Below are positions 23,594-33,303 of a stretch of 64,000 nucleotides of DNA, piece after piece. The translations under genes were made by a program, and so were the position numbers. Source of the stretch: JABDKJ01 sp964609215 (GTDB taxonomy: Bacteria > Bacteroidota > Bacteroidia > Flavobacteriales_D > JABDKJ01); assembly GCA_964609215.1 (NCBI GenBank), contig CAZSQZ010000008.1, positions 1 through 64,000 on the forward strand, written 5' to 3'. Under the pieces are notes generated by a model. The model was not told the origin of the DNA, did no database searches, and saw only the letters and a list, made by a program, of their open reading frames with translations. How positions within the stretch are numbered: the first letter of the stretch is position 1; every line of letters starts with the position of its first letter.

Positions 23594-24651
23594 GTAGAGG
23601 CTTATTTGATAAACTAAGGGTAATTGAACTATCCTCAGTACTAGCTGGTCCTTCAGTAGGAATGTTTTTCGCAGAACTCGGTGCTGAAGTGATAAAAATT
23701 GAAAATGCTTTAACTAATGGTGATGTCACGCGCAAGTGGAAACTGCCTTCAGAAGATTCAGATAAAGCAGATTCGGCTTACTTCAACTCTGTCAATCACT
23801 CTAAGACGCATCTATTCCTTGACTTAAATAACCAAGAAGATCTGAAGCAAACCAAAAAACTTATAAATGCAGCAGATGTTTTAATAAGTAACTTTAAAAA
23901 AGGTAGTGCAGAAAAATTCAACCTTCATTTTGAAGCAATTAAAGCTTTAAATCCTAGCATCATTCATGTTAACTTAATTGGGTTCGAACAATCAAGTAAA
24001 GCAGCCTATGACGTTGTTTTACAGGCAGAAACAGCTTGGTTATCAATGACTGGAACTAGTCAGGAAAAAGCGAAAATACCAGTTGCAATGATCGACTTGA
24101 TGGCTGCGCATCAAATGAAAGAAGCTGCATTAATTGGTTTATTGGAAAGGGCGGAAAGTGGAAAAGGATCTTCATTCGAAATCTCATTAGAGAAATCAGC
24201 ACTCAGTTCTTTGGCTAATCTGGCTAGTAATTACTTGAATGAAAATAAAGTTACCCAACCAAATGGAACCTTACACCCCAATATAGCGCCTTACGGAGAA
24301 CTGGTCAAAACAAAAGACAATGTAGAATTTGCCCTGGCAATTGGATCTGATAAGCAATTTATTGATTTGTTGGAAATCTTAAGTTTAAATGAACTACTAG
24401 AAGATAAGCGATTTGCATCTAATAAACATCGACTTAATAATCGAAGCGTTCTACATTCACTATTAAAGAAGGCATTTTCTAAACAGCTATCTGAAGAAGT
24501 AGAAGATATCTGTTCCAGAAAAAAGATACCATTAGGAAGAGTTAAAACTATTGATGAGGTTCTTGAATCCCCAGTTGCAAAAGAAATGCGATTAAAAAAC
24601 AATAATGGTTCAACAACATTGAGCGGTATAGCATTCAAAAGACTAGCTTGA
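23590..24651 (+). CDS. CaiB/BaiF-family (class III) CoA transferase
   Basis: A 353-aa cytoplasmic enzyme that moves CoA between acyl groups, here on an unknown carboxylic acid. The N-terminus VIELSSVLAGPSVGMFFAELGAEVIKIE is the family hallmark (split: LAGPSVGMFFAELGAEVIK). The catalytic Asp is in VAMIDLMAAHQ (near 168), followed by the GLLERAESGKGSSFEIS segment. The protein is a little shorter than the usual 380-400 aa, mainly at the C-terminus, resembling the alpha-methylacyl-CoA racemase branch. It is the last gene of the three-gene run starting at 22577. Confidence 0.88.
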   Translation: MSRGLFDKLRVIELSSVLAGPSVGMFFAELGAEVIKIENALTNGDVTRKWKLPSEDSDKADSAYFNSVNHSKTHLFLDLNNQEDLKQTKKLINAADVLISNFKKGSAEKFNLHFEAIKALNPSIIHVNLIGFEQSSKAAYDVVLQAETAWLSMTGTSQEKAKIPVAMIDLMAAHQMKEAALIGLLERAESGKGSSFEISLEKSALSSLANLASNYLNENKVTQPNGTLHPNIAPYGELVKTKDNVEFALAIGSDKQFIDLLEILSLNELLEDKRFASNKHRLNNRSVLHSLLKKAFSKQLSEEVEDICSRKKIPLGRVKTIDEVLESPVAKEMRLKNNNGSTTLSGIAFKRLA

Positions 24652-24743
24652 GTTTTTTGCTTTCTTATTTAGGTAGTTTTTATTTTTTGAATCCTTGCTT
24701 AGCTATGTTATATTGTCAATTATATATTGCAAATAAATTATAT

Positions 24744-24751
24744 TAAATTTG
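24744..24751 (+). promoter_or_regulatory. Bacteroidota-type -7 box TAAATTTG
   Basis: An exact TAnnTTTG match 53 bp upstream of the start codon chosen for the surface protein at 24805. A clear TTTG -33 element at ideal spacing is not obvious. Confidence 0.35.
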
Positions 24752-24804
24752 CTTATAGTATTGTCACACAAAATATTGATTATCAATCGAAAAACCAATT
24801 GGAC

Positions 24805-26661
24805 ATGAAGAGATTATTTAGTGTTTTAGTCTTATTACTTTCGCTTTCACAAGTAAACGCAACCCATATTATCGGGGGAGAGTTTTATGCCACACATGTT
24901 GCCGATAGTCTTTTCGAATTTAATCTAATTCTTTACAGGGATTTTTGTAATGGGAATGATATTACGGATAATCCTATTCCAATCACGGTTTATGAAAATG
25001 GAGGTAGTACTGTGCTATTTACCTTTGACATGCCTTTTATTGATGAACAAATATTGGAGTTAGGAGATAATTGTTTTTCACCCACGGTATGCGTTGAACA
25101 AAAAAATTATAGAGTAACTGTTCCTTTACCTGATAACCCAAATGGATTGTACTTTGCTTGGGAGAGATGCTGTCGAAATGCCATTATAACAAATGTAGAC
25201 ACTCCTGATGATTGGGGAATGGTTTTCACCTTTTCAATGCCAGATCCTGCTTTACAAAATTCTAGTCCATTCTTTGAAAACTATCCTACAAATGCCTATT
25301 TCTGTGCTGGTGGAAGTAATCAGATTTCATTTGCAGCAACAGATTTAGATGGTGATTCATTGGCTTATTTCTTAGATGATCCTAGAGCTGGTGCTGCAAA
25401 TATTGGAAATGTAAACCCTGCAATTGCAAGTCCTGCTCCCTATATGGCAGTTCCATGGGCTGCTGGTTTTAGCTCTGCAAATATGGTGGGAGGAACACCT
25501 CCTTTAGCTATTGACCCTGTTACAGCCAACCTAACTGCAAACCCTGATATGCTGGGCGTTTATGTTTTTGCAGTTCTGGTTGAAGAATATAGAGATGGTG
25601 TAAAAATTGGTGAAGTTAGAAGAGAACTTCAGTTTGATACCTTTATTTGCCCTGAGGACTCTCCTTCCGAAATAACCTGGTCAGAAAATAGTAGTGAGCA
25701 ATTTATAATTGAGCCCAATAAGCCATTTTGTATAGATGTTGTGGCTCAGGATGAAAACCTAGGAGATACTCTTTTCCTTTTTGCAAATTCACCAATTTTG
25801 GATACTGCTTTCACTCCACAAGCTGCTTTTGTGGCGGTGGAAGGAAATGGAGAAGTTACTACTCAATTTTGCTGGACACCTGATTGTGATGCGTTAAGCC
25901 CAATTCCTTATGAAGTAACGATTTCTGCGTTTTCTTCTGGTTGCTCAGATACATCTTTCACTGCAGTTGAAGAGTTTAGCATTATTGTTGAATTACCAGA
26001 GGATACTCCAACTGAACTGGTTTTTCCTTTGAACAATGAAATTGAATATGTAATGAACGGAGAACAGCATTGTTTTGACGCTGTTTTAAGTGATGTAGAT
26101 TGCTATGACACGCTTACTTTTTATGTGGACTCAACTAGATACATTTTTAATGGCTCTCCTTCTCCCGGAACATTTAGCCCAACACCACCTTCCTTATTTG
26201 GAGCTATAGGTGAATTTTGTTGGACACCGGTGTGCGAGGATATCAATGAAGATGATAATTTCTATGCCTTAGACTTTATGGTAGATTCAAGGAAGTGTAA
26301 TACGGTCAATACCTATACATATCCTTTTGGAATTAGAATTCTTCCTGAAACAGATGGGCTCATTCAACTACCAAATGTTTTTACCCCAAATGATGATGAT
26401 ACTTCAAACAGGGATTTCCTAGCGCATAATAATCTTACCAATCTATTACCTCCTGACTTTTGCATAGAAAATTTCACCATTACTATTTATAATAGATGGG
26501 GAGCTGAAGTTTTCGCTTCAACGGATAAGTTTTTTGAATGGGATGGAATGCATTTCAATACTGAAGAACCTTGTTCACCAGGAGTCTACTATTACATTAT
26601 CAATTACGATGTGTTTGGAAGAAGTGAAACTTATACTGGAGACATCACCTTGATTCGATAG
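24805..26661 (+). CDS. Secreted surface protein with gliding-motility-type C-terminus (T9SS)
   Basis: A 618-aa protein. I start at the ATG at 24805 (MKRLFSVLVLLLSLSQVNA), which gives a clean signal peptide, rather than at 24727. The body contains several beta-rich domains with paired cysteines (for example CFSPTVCVEQKNY and FCWTPDCDA, FCWTPVCED). The C-terminal about 90 residues carry the CHU_C/gliding-motility-associated signature: LPNVFTPNDDD ... FTITIYNRWGAEVF ... WDG ... PGVYYYIINY. Such domains direct export by the type IX secretion system to the cell surface. Its function is probably adhesion or a surface-layer role. It converges with bshA, overlapping by 17 bp. Confidence 0.85.
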   Translation: MKRLFSVLVLLLSLSQVNATHIIGGEFYATHVADSLFEFNLILYRDFCNGNDITDNPIPITVYENGGSTVLFTFDMPFIDEQILELGDNCFSPTVCVEQKNYRVTVPLPDNPNGLYFAWERCCRNAIITNVDTPDDWGMVFTFSMPDPALQNSSPFFENYPTNAYFCAGGSNQISFAATDLDGDSLAYFLDDPRAGAANIGNVNPAIASPAPYMAVPWAAGFSSANMVGGTPPLAIDPVTANLTANPDMLGVYVFAVLVEEYRDGVKIGEVRRELQFDTFICPEDSPSEITWSENSSEQFIIEPNKPFCIDVVAQDENLGDTLFLFANSPILDTAFTPQAAFVAVEGNGEVTTQFCWTPDCDALSPIPYEVTISAFSSGCSDTSFTAVEEFSIIVELPEDTPTELVFPLNNEIEYVMNGEQHCFDAVLSDVDCYDTLTFYVDSTRYIFNGSPSPGTFSPTPPSLFGAIGEFCWTPVCEDINEDDNFYALDFMVDSRKCNTVNTYTYPFGIRILPETDGLIQLPNVFTPNDDDTSNRDFLAHNNLTNLLPPDFCIENFTITIYNRWGAEVFASTDKFFEWDGMHFNTEEPCSPGVYYYIINYDVFGRSETYTGDITLIR

Positions 26662-27781
26662 TCAAAGATACTTTTTCATAGATTTCCATATATCTGGGCA
26701 AAACCTTCTGGATATCGAACTTTTGTGCTTCTTTAAATGCATTTTCTCTGAACTTTAGAAGTTCATTCTTATCTCCTAAAATACTCAGAGCATTCTTAGT
26801 CATATCTTCCACATCTCCAATATTTGAAGTATAACCAGAAATGCCATCTTTGTTTACTTCTGGTAAACCACCTGTGTTTGTTGAAATAACAGGAACTTTA
26901 CATGCCATTGCTTCTAAAGCTGCTAAACCAAAGCTCTCATGTTCTGACGTAAGTAAAAACAAATCTGAAATTTTAAGAATAGATCGTGGATTCTTTAATT
27001 TGCCCAGAAAAACAATACAGCCGCAATCACCCCTTTCACGGCACATCTTCTCAATATTTGATCTTTCTGGACCATCTCCAACTAGGAGTAATTTTGCCTT
27101 CATCTTATCTTTTACATTGAAAAAGACATTGACAATATCCTCTACCCTCTTTACTTTCCTGAAATTGGACACATGAGACAGAACTACTTCATCATTTGCT
27201 GCATAACGCTGTCTTAATCCATTGCATTCAATATTTTCATAGAGTCTTAAATCAACAAAGTTTGGGATAACCTCTATTTCATTATCAATATTAAAATGTT
27301 TAAAAGTGTCTTGCCTTAAACTATCAGACACAGCTGTAACTGCATCGCTTTGATTTATAGCAAATGTAATAACGGGCTCAAATGACTTGTCTCTTCCTAC
27401 AAGGGTTATATCTGTTCCATGCAGTGTAGTTATATATGGTATGTTTATTCCCTCGCTAGCAAGTATGTTCTTAGCCATATAAGCCGCAGAAGCATGAGGT
27501 ATAGCATAATGAACATGTAATAAATCTAATTTTTCATACTTCACTACTTCTATTAGCTTACTTGTTAATACAAGTTCATATGGTGGATAATCAAATAATG
27601 GATAGTCCAATACACTCACCTCATGGTAGTAAAGCCTTTCGTTCAGTGCATCTAATCTAACGGGTTGATTGTATGAAATGAAATGAATTTCATGTCCCAT
27701 TTTGGCGAGTGACTTACCTAGTTCTGTTGCCATAACCCCACTCCCTCCAAATGTTGGATACAAAACAATTCCAATTTTCAT
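26645..27781 (-). CDS. bshA: N-acetyl-alpha-D-glucosaminyl L-malate synthase BshA
   Basis: A 378-aa GT4-family glycosyltransferase that makes GlcNAc-malate, the first step in bacillithiol synthesis. The N-terminus MKIGIVLYPTFGGSGVMATELG and the HFISYNQPVRLD segment are diagnostic of BshA rather than other GT4 enzymes; HVHYAIPHASAAYMAK and TLHGTDITLVG follow. The nucleotide-sugar site includes the E-x7-E motif in SEHESFGLAALEAMACKVPVI. Full family length. The GH3 fusion gene lies 15 bp upstream on the same strand and may be co-transcribed. No bshB or bshC is in the window. Confidence 0.93.
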   Translation of the reverse strand: MKIGIVLYPTFGGSGVMATELGKSLAKMGHEIHFISYNQPVRLDALNERLYYHEVSVLDYPLFDYPPYELVLTSKLIEVVKYEKLDLLHVHYAIPHASAAYMAKNILASEGINIPYITTLHGTDITLVGRDKSFEPVITFAINQSDAVTAVSDSLRQDTFKHFNIDNEIEVIPNFVDLRLYENIECNGLRQRYAANDEVVLSHVSNFRKVKRVEDIVNVFFNVKDKMKAKLLLVGDGPERSNIEKMCRERGDCGCIVFLGKLKNPRSILKISDLFLLTSEHESFGLAALEAMACKVPVISTNTGGLPEVNKDGISGYTSNIGDVEDMTKNALSILGDKNELLKFRENAFKEAQKFDIQKVLPRYMEIYEKVSLTIESR

Positions 27782-27796
27782 GTTGTAAAAGTAGGT

Positions 27797-30784
27797 TTAA
27801 TGAGAATTTGAGTAGGACTTTTGAACTTCAATTGAATCATAAATGGCTTGCATTATTTTAGTCCTAATATTCATTTTAATTAGCTTTTTATTGTTCATGG
27901 ATGGGTAAATTCTATTGGATAGAAAAATATAAACCAAGTCTTCCTCTGGATCAGCCCAAGCATAGGTACCCGTGAAACCAGAATGACCAAAGCTAGAATG
28001 GCTTATACAATCATTGCAAGTCGGCCCTTCTTCTTCAAACCTTGAGGGTTTATCAAAAATAAGACCTCTTCTATTTTCTTTTTTACTTCCATCACAAAAT
28101 TGGCATGATGTAAATTCGTTTACTGTTTTTTCTTCTAATATTCTTTGATTATTGTAGACTCCCCCATTTATAAGCATTTGCATATAAATTGCCAGGTCAT
28201 TGGCATTTCCAAATAAACCGGCATGACCAGAGACTCCACCCAACATAGCAGCCCCCATGTCATGAACATAGCCTTGTAAGAGTTCCCTTCTGAAATACAT
28301 ATCATGTTCAGTTGGAACTATTCTCTTCTTATCATAGACCTCTAAAGGGTTAAAAACAAGGCTCTCAACCCCTAAAGGATTATAAAATTCACGGATTAAG
28401 TAGTCTTCAAAATTATCACCAGTAATACTTTCAATTATCAAAGGCAACAAGTAAAACCCAAGGTCGCTGTACTTATAATCTCTATTTGTTCTTGGCTGGG
28501 TACAGCACAACTTGCTAAAGATAGAGTCCTGATAGCTATCGGAAATCCACAAATTTTTACAAACTTGAATATTGTATTTATCGGTTTTACTTTTACTGTA
28601 ATATCCATCTTTATACTGGCTTTCAGTCATAGTTTCCGCATAAAAAGGTATCCAGGGCTTTAAACCAGATTGATGGGTCATCACATCTTTTAGTTTCAAA
28701 TCGTGGATGAAGGATGTATCCGGCACATTGCTTAGATAATGACCGATTGTTTTATTGATGTCTAATGCACCTTCTTCGGATAACTTCATAGCTGCCGCTG
28801 CTGTTGCAGCAATTTTCGTAATAGAAGCCAAGTCATAAATGTCATCTACTTCTATTTTCTTTTTACCCTCGTATGTATTATGACCAAATGATTTATGATA
28901 AACAATTTTTTGATCCTTCGCCACCAAAACTACACATCCGGGATAGGCTTGCTCATTTAATCCATCCACCACTATTGAATCTATTAAGTGAAGCTTATTG
29001 GTTGACATTCCAACTTCTTCAGGATAACCGTAGGTTAATTTATTATGAACTACTCTTATGCCTGTACCTTCTTTAAATTCCTCATTTATCGACACGGGTA
29101 ATTCGCCAGTGATATTTGCTTCCCCAAAAAGAGCTTTAGTCGCAGCTAGATGCGTACTCATATTATCTTCGTAAAAGACAAATACTGCCTCACAGTTAAG
29201 TAAATCGGGGAATTTGGAAAGTGCATATGGGTTTCCAAAGACATTTAAAACAACCTTATGCTTCTTATTTAAGGAATCTATAAAAGCTACTAAACTCTTG
29301 TTTAAACCAAAATCTTTCTTTGGTTGCTGACTCATAGAATGCAAATTGACAATTACTTCTTCAACATTCTCAAGCTTTTTTAAAATGGAACTTACTTTCT
29401 CCTTTCCTATTTCCTTTTTGACTGCAATTGCATGAGTAAGTTTCTTGGTTTTGATGTCTTTATGAAATGAATTATTCAAATAATCACCCACAATAATTAA
29501 GACTCTTTCTTTCTTTGAAAAGCGTTTAATTGGTACAAGATCTTCTTCATTTTTAACCAATGTAACAGATTCCGAATACAGCCTATCAATAAGACTCTTG
29601 TCCTCTAATTTGTCAAATGCTGTAGGGTCATATTCACTTGGATAAGCATCCTTAAATAGTCCAAGCCATTCTTTAGCTTTTAATATCTTATAACATCTGT
29701 CTCTAATATCATTCTTTGAAATACTTCCATTTTCAATTGCCTTTAAAATTCGCTCTCTTGCTTTTTTAACGCTCAATGTAAAAAGGAGTACATCATTACC
29801 AGCTATAAATGCTTTCTCATCTGTCTCACCTGGCTCATAGAATTTAGAAACACCCTTCATATTCAAAGCATCGGTAAAAATTAGGCCATTGAATCCAAGT
29901 GCCTTTTTCAGCAAGGAATCCACAACATTTGGAGACAAAGTACTAGCTTGATTCTTGGTACTATCTAAACTCGGAATATAAAGATGAGCTACCATAATAC
30001 TACCTACTCCTCTACTTATAAGATACTTGAAAGGCATTAGCTCAATAGAATCCAAACGTAATTTACTATGCTCAATATTTGGCAAGCCCTTGTGTGAGTC
30101 TACATCTGTATCTCCATGACCAGGAAAGTGCTTAGCATTTGCCATTATCCCATTATCCTGAAGACCTTCGACATAAGCCAAACTTTTAACCGATACATTT
30201 CTGACATTTTCACCAAAAGAGCGATAATTAATAACTGGATTTTCCGAATTATTATTGACATCTGCAACTGGAGCAAAATTTACATGTACACCTAAATTTT
30301 TCAATTGATAAGCGATACTTTTTCCCATATCATAAATCAAAGTGTCATTTTGTATTGCCCCCAAGGTCATTTGATAAGGGTACTTTAATGTACTATCCAA
30401 TCTCATGGATAATCCCCATTCTGCATCCATTCCAATTAATAGCGGAATCTTGCTTTTTCCTTGATAATTTTTGTTTAATGCAAATTGTCTTTTTGGGCCT
30501 CCCTGAAAATAGATTAGCCCCCCGATGTTATGTTCCTTTATCAGGTTTTCAATTTGTTTTTTGTGTTCTTCACCTTTATTTGACCAAGCTGCTATCATAA
30601 ATAGCTGCCCAATTTGTTCCTCAATAGTCATTTTTTCTATAAGAGAATCTGAAATAGGGCTTTGAGCATTCATAAATTCTGTCCCCTCAAATTGCCTTAG
30701 AATATTTCCCTGAGCAGAACAAGACAAAGCGAATAATGCCGAAAAAAGAAAAGGTATAAATATGCCGTTAATTATTTTTCTCAA
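27797..30784 (-). CDS. GH3 beta-N-acetylhexosaminidase fused to a beta-lactamase-like serine hydrolase
   Basis: A 995-aa exported protein. After a signal peptide (FSALFALSCSAQ) comes a GH3 catalytic domain (about 45-370) with KHFPGHGDTDVDSH, the NagZ-type motif containing the catalytic His-Asp dyad, then GH3 C-domain (about 390-590). Residues about 600-985 are a class C beta-lactamase/PBP-like domain with SITK (SxxK), YSDLG (Y-S-N-like triad) and HSGFTGT (in place of KTG). The pair is a known Bacteroidota fusion thought to trim peptidoglycan: the first half cuts GlcNAc-anhydroMurNAc and the second may cleave peptides or esters. Upstream of bshA on the same strand. Confidence 0.88.
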   Translation of the reverse strand: MRKIINGIFIPFLFSALFALSCSAQGNILRQFEGTEFMNAQSPISDSLIEKMTIEEQIGQLFMIAAWSNKGEEHKKQIENLIKEHNIGGLIYFQGGPKRQFALNKNYQGKSKIPLLIGMDAEWGLSMRLDSTLKYPYQMTLGAIQNDTLIYDMGKSIAYQLKNLGVHVNFAPVADVNNNSENPVINYRSFGENVRNVSVKSLAYVEGLQDNGIMANAKHFPGHGDTDVDSHKGLPNIEHSKLRLDSIELMPFKYLISRGVGSIMVAHLYIPSLDSTKNQASTLSPNVVDSLLKKALGFNGLIFTDALNMKGVSKFYEPGETDEKAFIAGNDVLLFTLSVKKARERILKAIENGSISKNDIRDRCYKILKAKEWLGLFKDAYPSEYDPTAFDKLEDKSLIDRLYSESVTLVKNEEDLVPIKRFSKKERVLIIVGDYLNNSFHKDIKTKKLTHAIAVKKEIGKEKVSSILKKLENVEEVIVNLHSMSQQPKKDFGLNKSLVAFIDSLNKKHKVVLNVFGNPYALSKFPDLLNCEAVFVFYEDNMSTHLAATKALFGEANITGELPVSINEEFKEGTGIRVVHNKLTYGYPEEVGMSTNKLHLIDSIVVDGLNEQAYPGCVVLVAKDQKIVYHKSFGHNTYEGKKKIEVDDIYDLASITKIAATAAAAMKLSEEGALDINKTIGHYLSNVPDTSFIHDLKLKDVMTHQSGLKPWIPFYAETMTESQYKDGYYSKSKTDKYNIQVCKNLWISDSYQDSIFSKLCCTQPRTNRDYKYSDLGFYLLPLIIESITGDNFEDYLIREFYNPLGVESLVFNPLEVYDKKRIVPTEHDMYFRRELLQGYVHDMGAAMLGGVSGHAGLFGNANDLAIYMQMLINGGVYNNQRILEEKTVNEFTSCQFCDGSKKENRRGLIFDKPSRFEEEGPTCNDCISHSSFGHSGFTGTYAWADPEEDLVYIFLSNRIYPSMNNKKLIKMNIRTKIMQAIYDSIEVQKSYSNSH

Positions 30785-30864
30785 AAGACTGAAATAAAGG
30801 GATAATGTAAAATTATATCAAAGATCTAACCAAAGTTAAAAAAGGTATTATCCACAAGAAAAAC

Positions 30865-31227
30865 TTAGAATATTCCTAAACCAATCTGTACCAGACTACA
30901 TGCTTCTTCAACAGGCTTATTATTCTCCTTCAGTAATTTTAGAAATTCTGGATTCTCGCTCCCAGGATTAAATATTATTTTCTCAGTATTTGCTTGAAGT
31001 ATAAAGTCCTTGTACTCTTCTTGGTTCTTTGGATTCAAGTAAATTGAAATTGCATAAAAATCATTCTCCTTTGGCAATTCAGTTTTGATAGATACCTCTC
31101 CTATATAACCTTTACTTCTGCCAATAGGAATTGGATGAAAGCCTTTTGAAAGAAGTTGATTAATTAATTTATTAGAGTATCGTTCCTTTTTCGTGGAGGC
31201 TCCTAAGACAATGACTTTTTTATTCAT
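30865..31227 (-). CDS. CoA-binding-domain protein (YccU-like)
   Basis: A 120-aa Rossmann-fold protein. I chose the ATG at 31227 (MNKKVIVLGAS), which begins exactly at the first strand; an in-frame ATG at 31314 lies upstream of a terminator-like hairpin and adds no domain. Motifs: VLGASTKKERYSN, GFHPIPIGRSKG, and IIFNPGSENPE ... CSLVQIGLG, as in the CoA_binding_2 family. These proteins bind CoA and their role is unclear. The gene starts 14 bp after the hairpin and T run of a structured RNA, so it may be controlled by it. Confidence 0.85.
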   Translation of the reverse strand: MNKKVIVLGASTKKERYSNKLINQLLSKGFHPIPIGRSKGYIGEVSIKTELPKENDFYAISIYLNPKNQEEYKDFILQANTEKIIFNPGSENPEFLKLLKENNKPVEEACSLVQIGLGIF

Positions 31228-31240
31228 AAGAGCATAATAC

Positions 31241-31436
31241 AAAAAAAAGGTGTAGCTCAATGAACTACACCCTAACCAACCAACTAATTCTAAGAAGTGA
31301 TAGTTGACTTTCAACTAAGTACAACCATCCGGTTGCTTTAGCACATACACACGCAGCGAATATATATCATGTAATATCTTGATTACCTGATATTCGTTAA
31401 ATGCTCACTATTTCTTGGTAGAAGTATCGCATTTAA
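31241..31436 (-). ncRNA. Structured RNA or leader with five hairpins and a terminator
   Basis: Read on the minus strand, five perfect stems occur in order: TTAAATGC/GCATTTAA (31436-31397), AATATC/GATATT (31394-31373), CAACC-GGAT-GGTTG (31335-31322), TAGTTG/CAACTA (31317-31301), and GGTGTAG/CTACACC (31271-31249) followed by eight T residues. The last is a textbook intrinsic terminator located 14 bp before the CoA-binding-protein start. It could be an independent small RNA or an attenuator leader. No known class was recognised. Confidence 0.5.
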
Positions 31437-31570
31437 GGATAAAGTTTTCCATCCTGATAAAATGAAACGTTGATTTAGAGAATTGAACCTAAATCTTTCG
31501 TTAAAAGAAGCTTACATAAGGTTAAAGGTTATTCAAAATAGTTTAAAGTAGTTTTTTTAGAGTATTAAAA

Positions 31571-31592
31571 AGCCCCACTTTACAGCAGGGCT
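31571..31592 (-). terminator. Terminator of tRNA-Ser
   Basis: On the minus strand AGCCC (31592-31588) pairs with GGGCT (31575-31571), followed by four T residues. It lies 12 bp after the tRNA 3' end. Confidence 0.75.
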
Positions 31593-31604
31593 TTCCAATT
31601 TTGG

Positions 31605-31689
31605 CGGAGAGTGAGAGATTCGAACTCTCGGTACCTTGCGGCACGCTGGTTTTCAAGACCAGTGCATTCGACCACTCTGCCAACTCTCC
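31605..31689 (-). tRNA. tRNA-Ser (anticodon UGA)
   Basis: An 85-nt cloverleaf on the minus strand. The acceptor stem GGAGAGT pairs with ACTCTCC, with G as discriminator, as is usual for serine. The anticodon loop CTTGAAA between CTGGT and ACCAG gives TGA. A long variable arm (GCGTGCCGCAAGGTACC) and the T arm GAGAG-TTCGAAT-CTCTC are present. CCA is not encoded. Confidence 0.95.
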
Positions 31690-31793
31690 GCGGCAAAAGT
31701 AAAATAATTTTGTTTTCAGGTAAACTGGTAAGCTTAAAATATTTTAGAAAAATAAAAATAGTTGTTTTGTGAAGCAATTCTTAACTTTACCAT

Positions 31794-33248
31794 ATGCGGT
31801 ATAAAGTACTAATTTTATTGCTCTCCCTAGCTTTGCAAGCAAATGCTTCTGATATTAGAGCGACCTTTGATTATAAATCATTTTATGTTCCGGGAAAGGG
31901 AAATATGCTTGAATGCTATTTTAATTTTGAGGGGAATTCTGTCGTTTTTTCAAACACAGAAGACAATTATAAACAGGCTCAAATCGAGTCCGTTTTAATC
32001 TTAAAACAATTCAGTGATATAATAGATTTTCAAAAATCTGTTGTGAAGAGTCCTGAGGTAAAGGGCGATATGATTATCGATTTTTACGATCAAAAAAGAT
32101 TAATGGCACCGGATGGTAAATATACCTTAGAGGTGACTCTTAAAGATTTAAATAATCCCAAAGCGGGTGAAATTTTTCATGAAATTCCAATTGAGTTAAA
32201 GAGCTCTAATAAAACTGCTTTTTTTAGTGACATTCAACTTGTCGCAGGTTATTCTGAGGCTGTAGAAAATTCTGACTGGGCAAAATCTGGTTACGATATT
32301 ATTCCATTTTTATCTTCTCATTTTGATTCAGATTTTAAGGAATTAATTTTTTACTCTGAGCTATATAATAGCCACAAATCATTACCCGAAGATGAAGAAT
32401 TCTTGCTTTCATATTTTGTTGAAGATGTAAATACTGAAGAGGTTATTGAAAATATTATTCAAAGAAAAAGAGCTAAAGCAACTTCTGTAATTCCAGTTTT
32501 CAGCAAGTTGGACATTTCTAATTTAAGAACAGGTAAATTTAATCTGGTTGTTGAAATGAGAAATAAAAGCAATGAAGTCGTTGCTATTGAGAAAAGAGTT
32601 TTTTCGAGAAATAATCCCGTTATGCGAAATGAACAAAAGACCGTAGAGGACATAGAGTCTACTTTTGTTCAACATTTTATTTACAAAGACTCTTTGATTG
32701 AACATATTTATTCTTTAACCCCTATTGCAAGTAATTTGGAAAGAAATACTATTGAAAATTATATAGAAGGACATACGCTTTTAAATCTTAAAACTTTCTT
32801 TTATAATTTTTGGTTGGAAAGAGATGCTTTAAATCCTGAGCAAGCATGGTTAGATTATAAAGCCGAAGTAGATATTGTAGATGATTATTTTGCTACCCGT
32901 TTTAAAAAAGGATGGCAAACCGACAGAGGAAATATTTATTTGAAATATGGTCCGCCAAATACCGTTGTGGATAAGACTAGAGAAGAAGGTGCTTACCCAT
33001 ATTACATATGGCATTATTATAAAGCTGGAACTTTCAATAATGGGAAATTTGTCTTCTATAATAGGGATTTAGGCAGAGACGAATTTGAATTATTACATTC
33101 TAACGTGAGAGGCGAACGTAGAAACTCTAAGTGGAATCTTGTCTTACATTCTCGAAACACTCCAGATGTAGAATTTTTTAGAGGCAATACTACACCTGAT
33201 GGAAATTCAGGACAAGATGCTGAAGATATGTTTACAAATCCTTGGTAA
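31794..33248 (+). CDS. GWxTD domain-containing protein
   Basis: A 484-aa exported protein (signal MRYKVLILLLSLALQANA). It is mostly beta-rich and then carries the C-terminal GWxTD domain at about 375-450, with GWQTDRGNIYLKYGPPNTV and YPYYIWHYYKAGTF. The family is common in Bacteroidota and has no settled function, but the signature is distinctive. The gene has its own terminator at 33252. Neighbours suggest no pathway. Confidence 0.88.
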   Translation: MRYKVLILLLSLALQANASDIRATFDYKSFYVPGKGNMLECYFNFEGNSVVFSNTEDNYKQAQIESVLILKQFSDIIDFQKSVVKSPEVKGDMIIDFYDQKRLMAPDGKYTLEVTLKDLNNPKAGEIFHEIPIELKSSNKTAFFSDIQLVAGYSEAVENSDWAKSGYDIIPFLSSHFDSDFKELIFYSELYNSHKSLPEDEEFLLSYFVEDVNTEEVIENIIQRKRAKATSVIPVFSKLDISNLRTGKFNLVVEMRNKSNEVVAIEKRVFSRNNPVMRNEQKTVEDIESTFVQHFIYKDSLIEHIYSLTPIASNLERNTIENYIEGHTLLNLKTFFYNFWLERDALNPEQAWLDYKAEVDIVDDYFATRFKKGWQTDRGNIYLKYGPPNTVVDKTREEGAYPYYIWHYYKAGTFNNGKFVFYNRDLGRDEFELLHSNVRGERRNSKWNLVLHSRNTPDVEFFRGNTTPDGNSGQDAEDMFTNPW

Positions 33249-33251
33249 CAA

Positions 33252-33275
33252 AAAACTCCGGCTAGCCGGAGTTTT
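33252..33275 (+). terminator. Rho-independent terminator, possibly bidirectional
   Basis: AAAACTCCGGC pairs with GCCGGAGTTTT around a TA centre. It follows the GWxTD gene stop by 3 bp and faces the minus-strand gene ending at 33304, whose transcript would meet a T run on its strand too. Confidence 0.85.
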
Positions 33276-33303
33276 AGTTCATCAAGGAATGAATTGAGTT
33301 TTG

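Noticed and set aside
31228..31314. N-terminal extension of the CoA-binding protein to the ATG at 31314
   Set aside because: The extension translates a hairpin and its T run and adds nothing found in the family.
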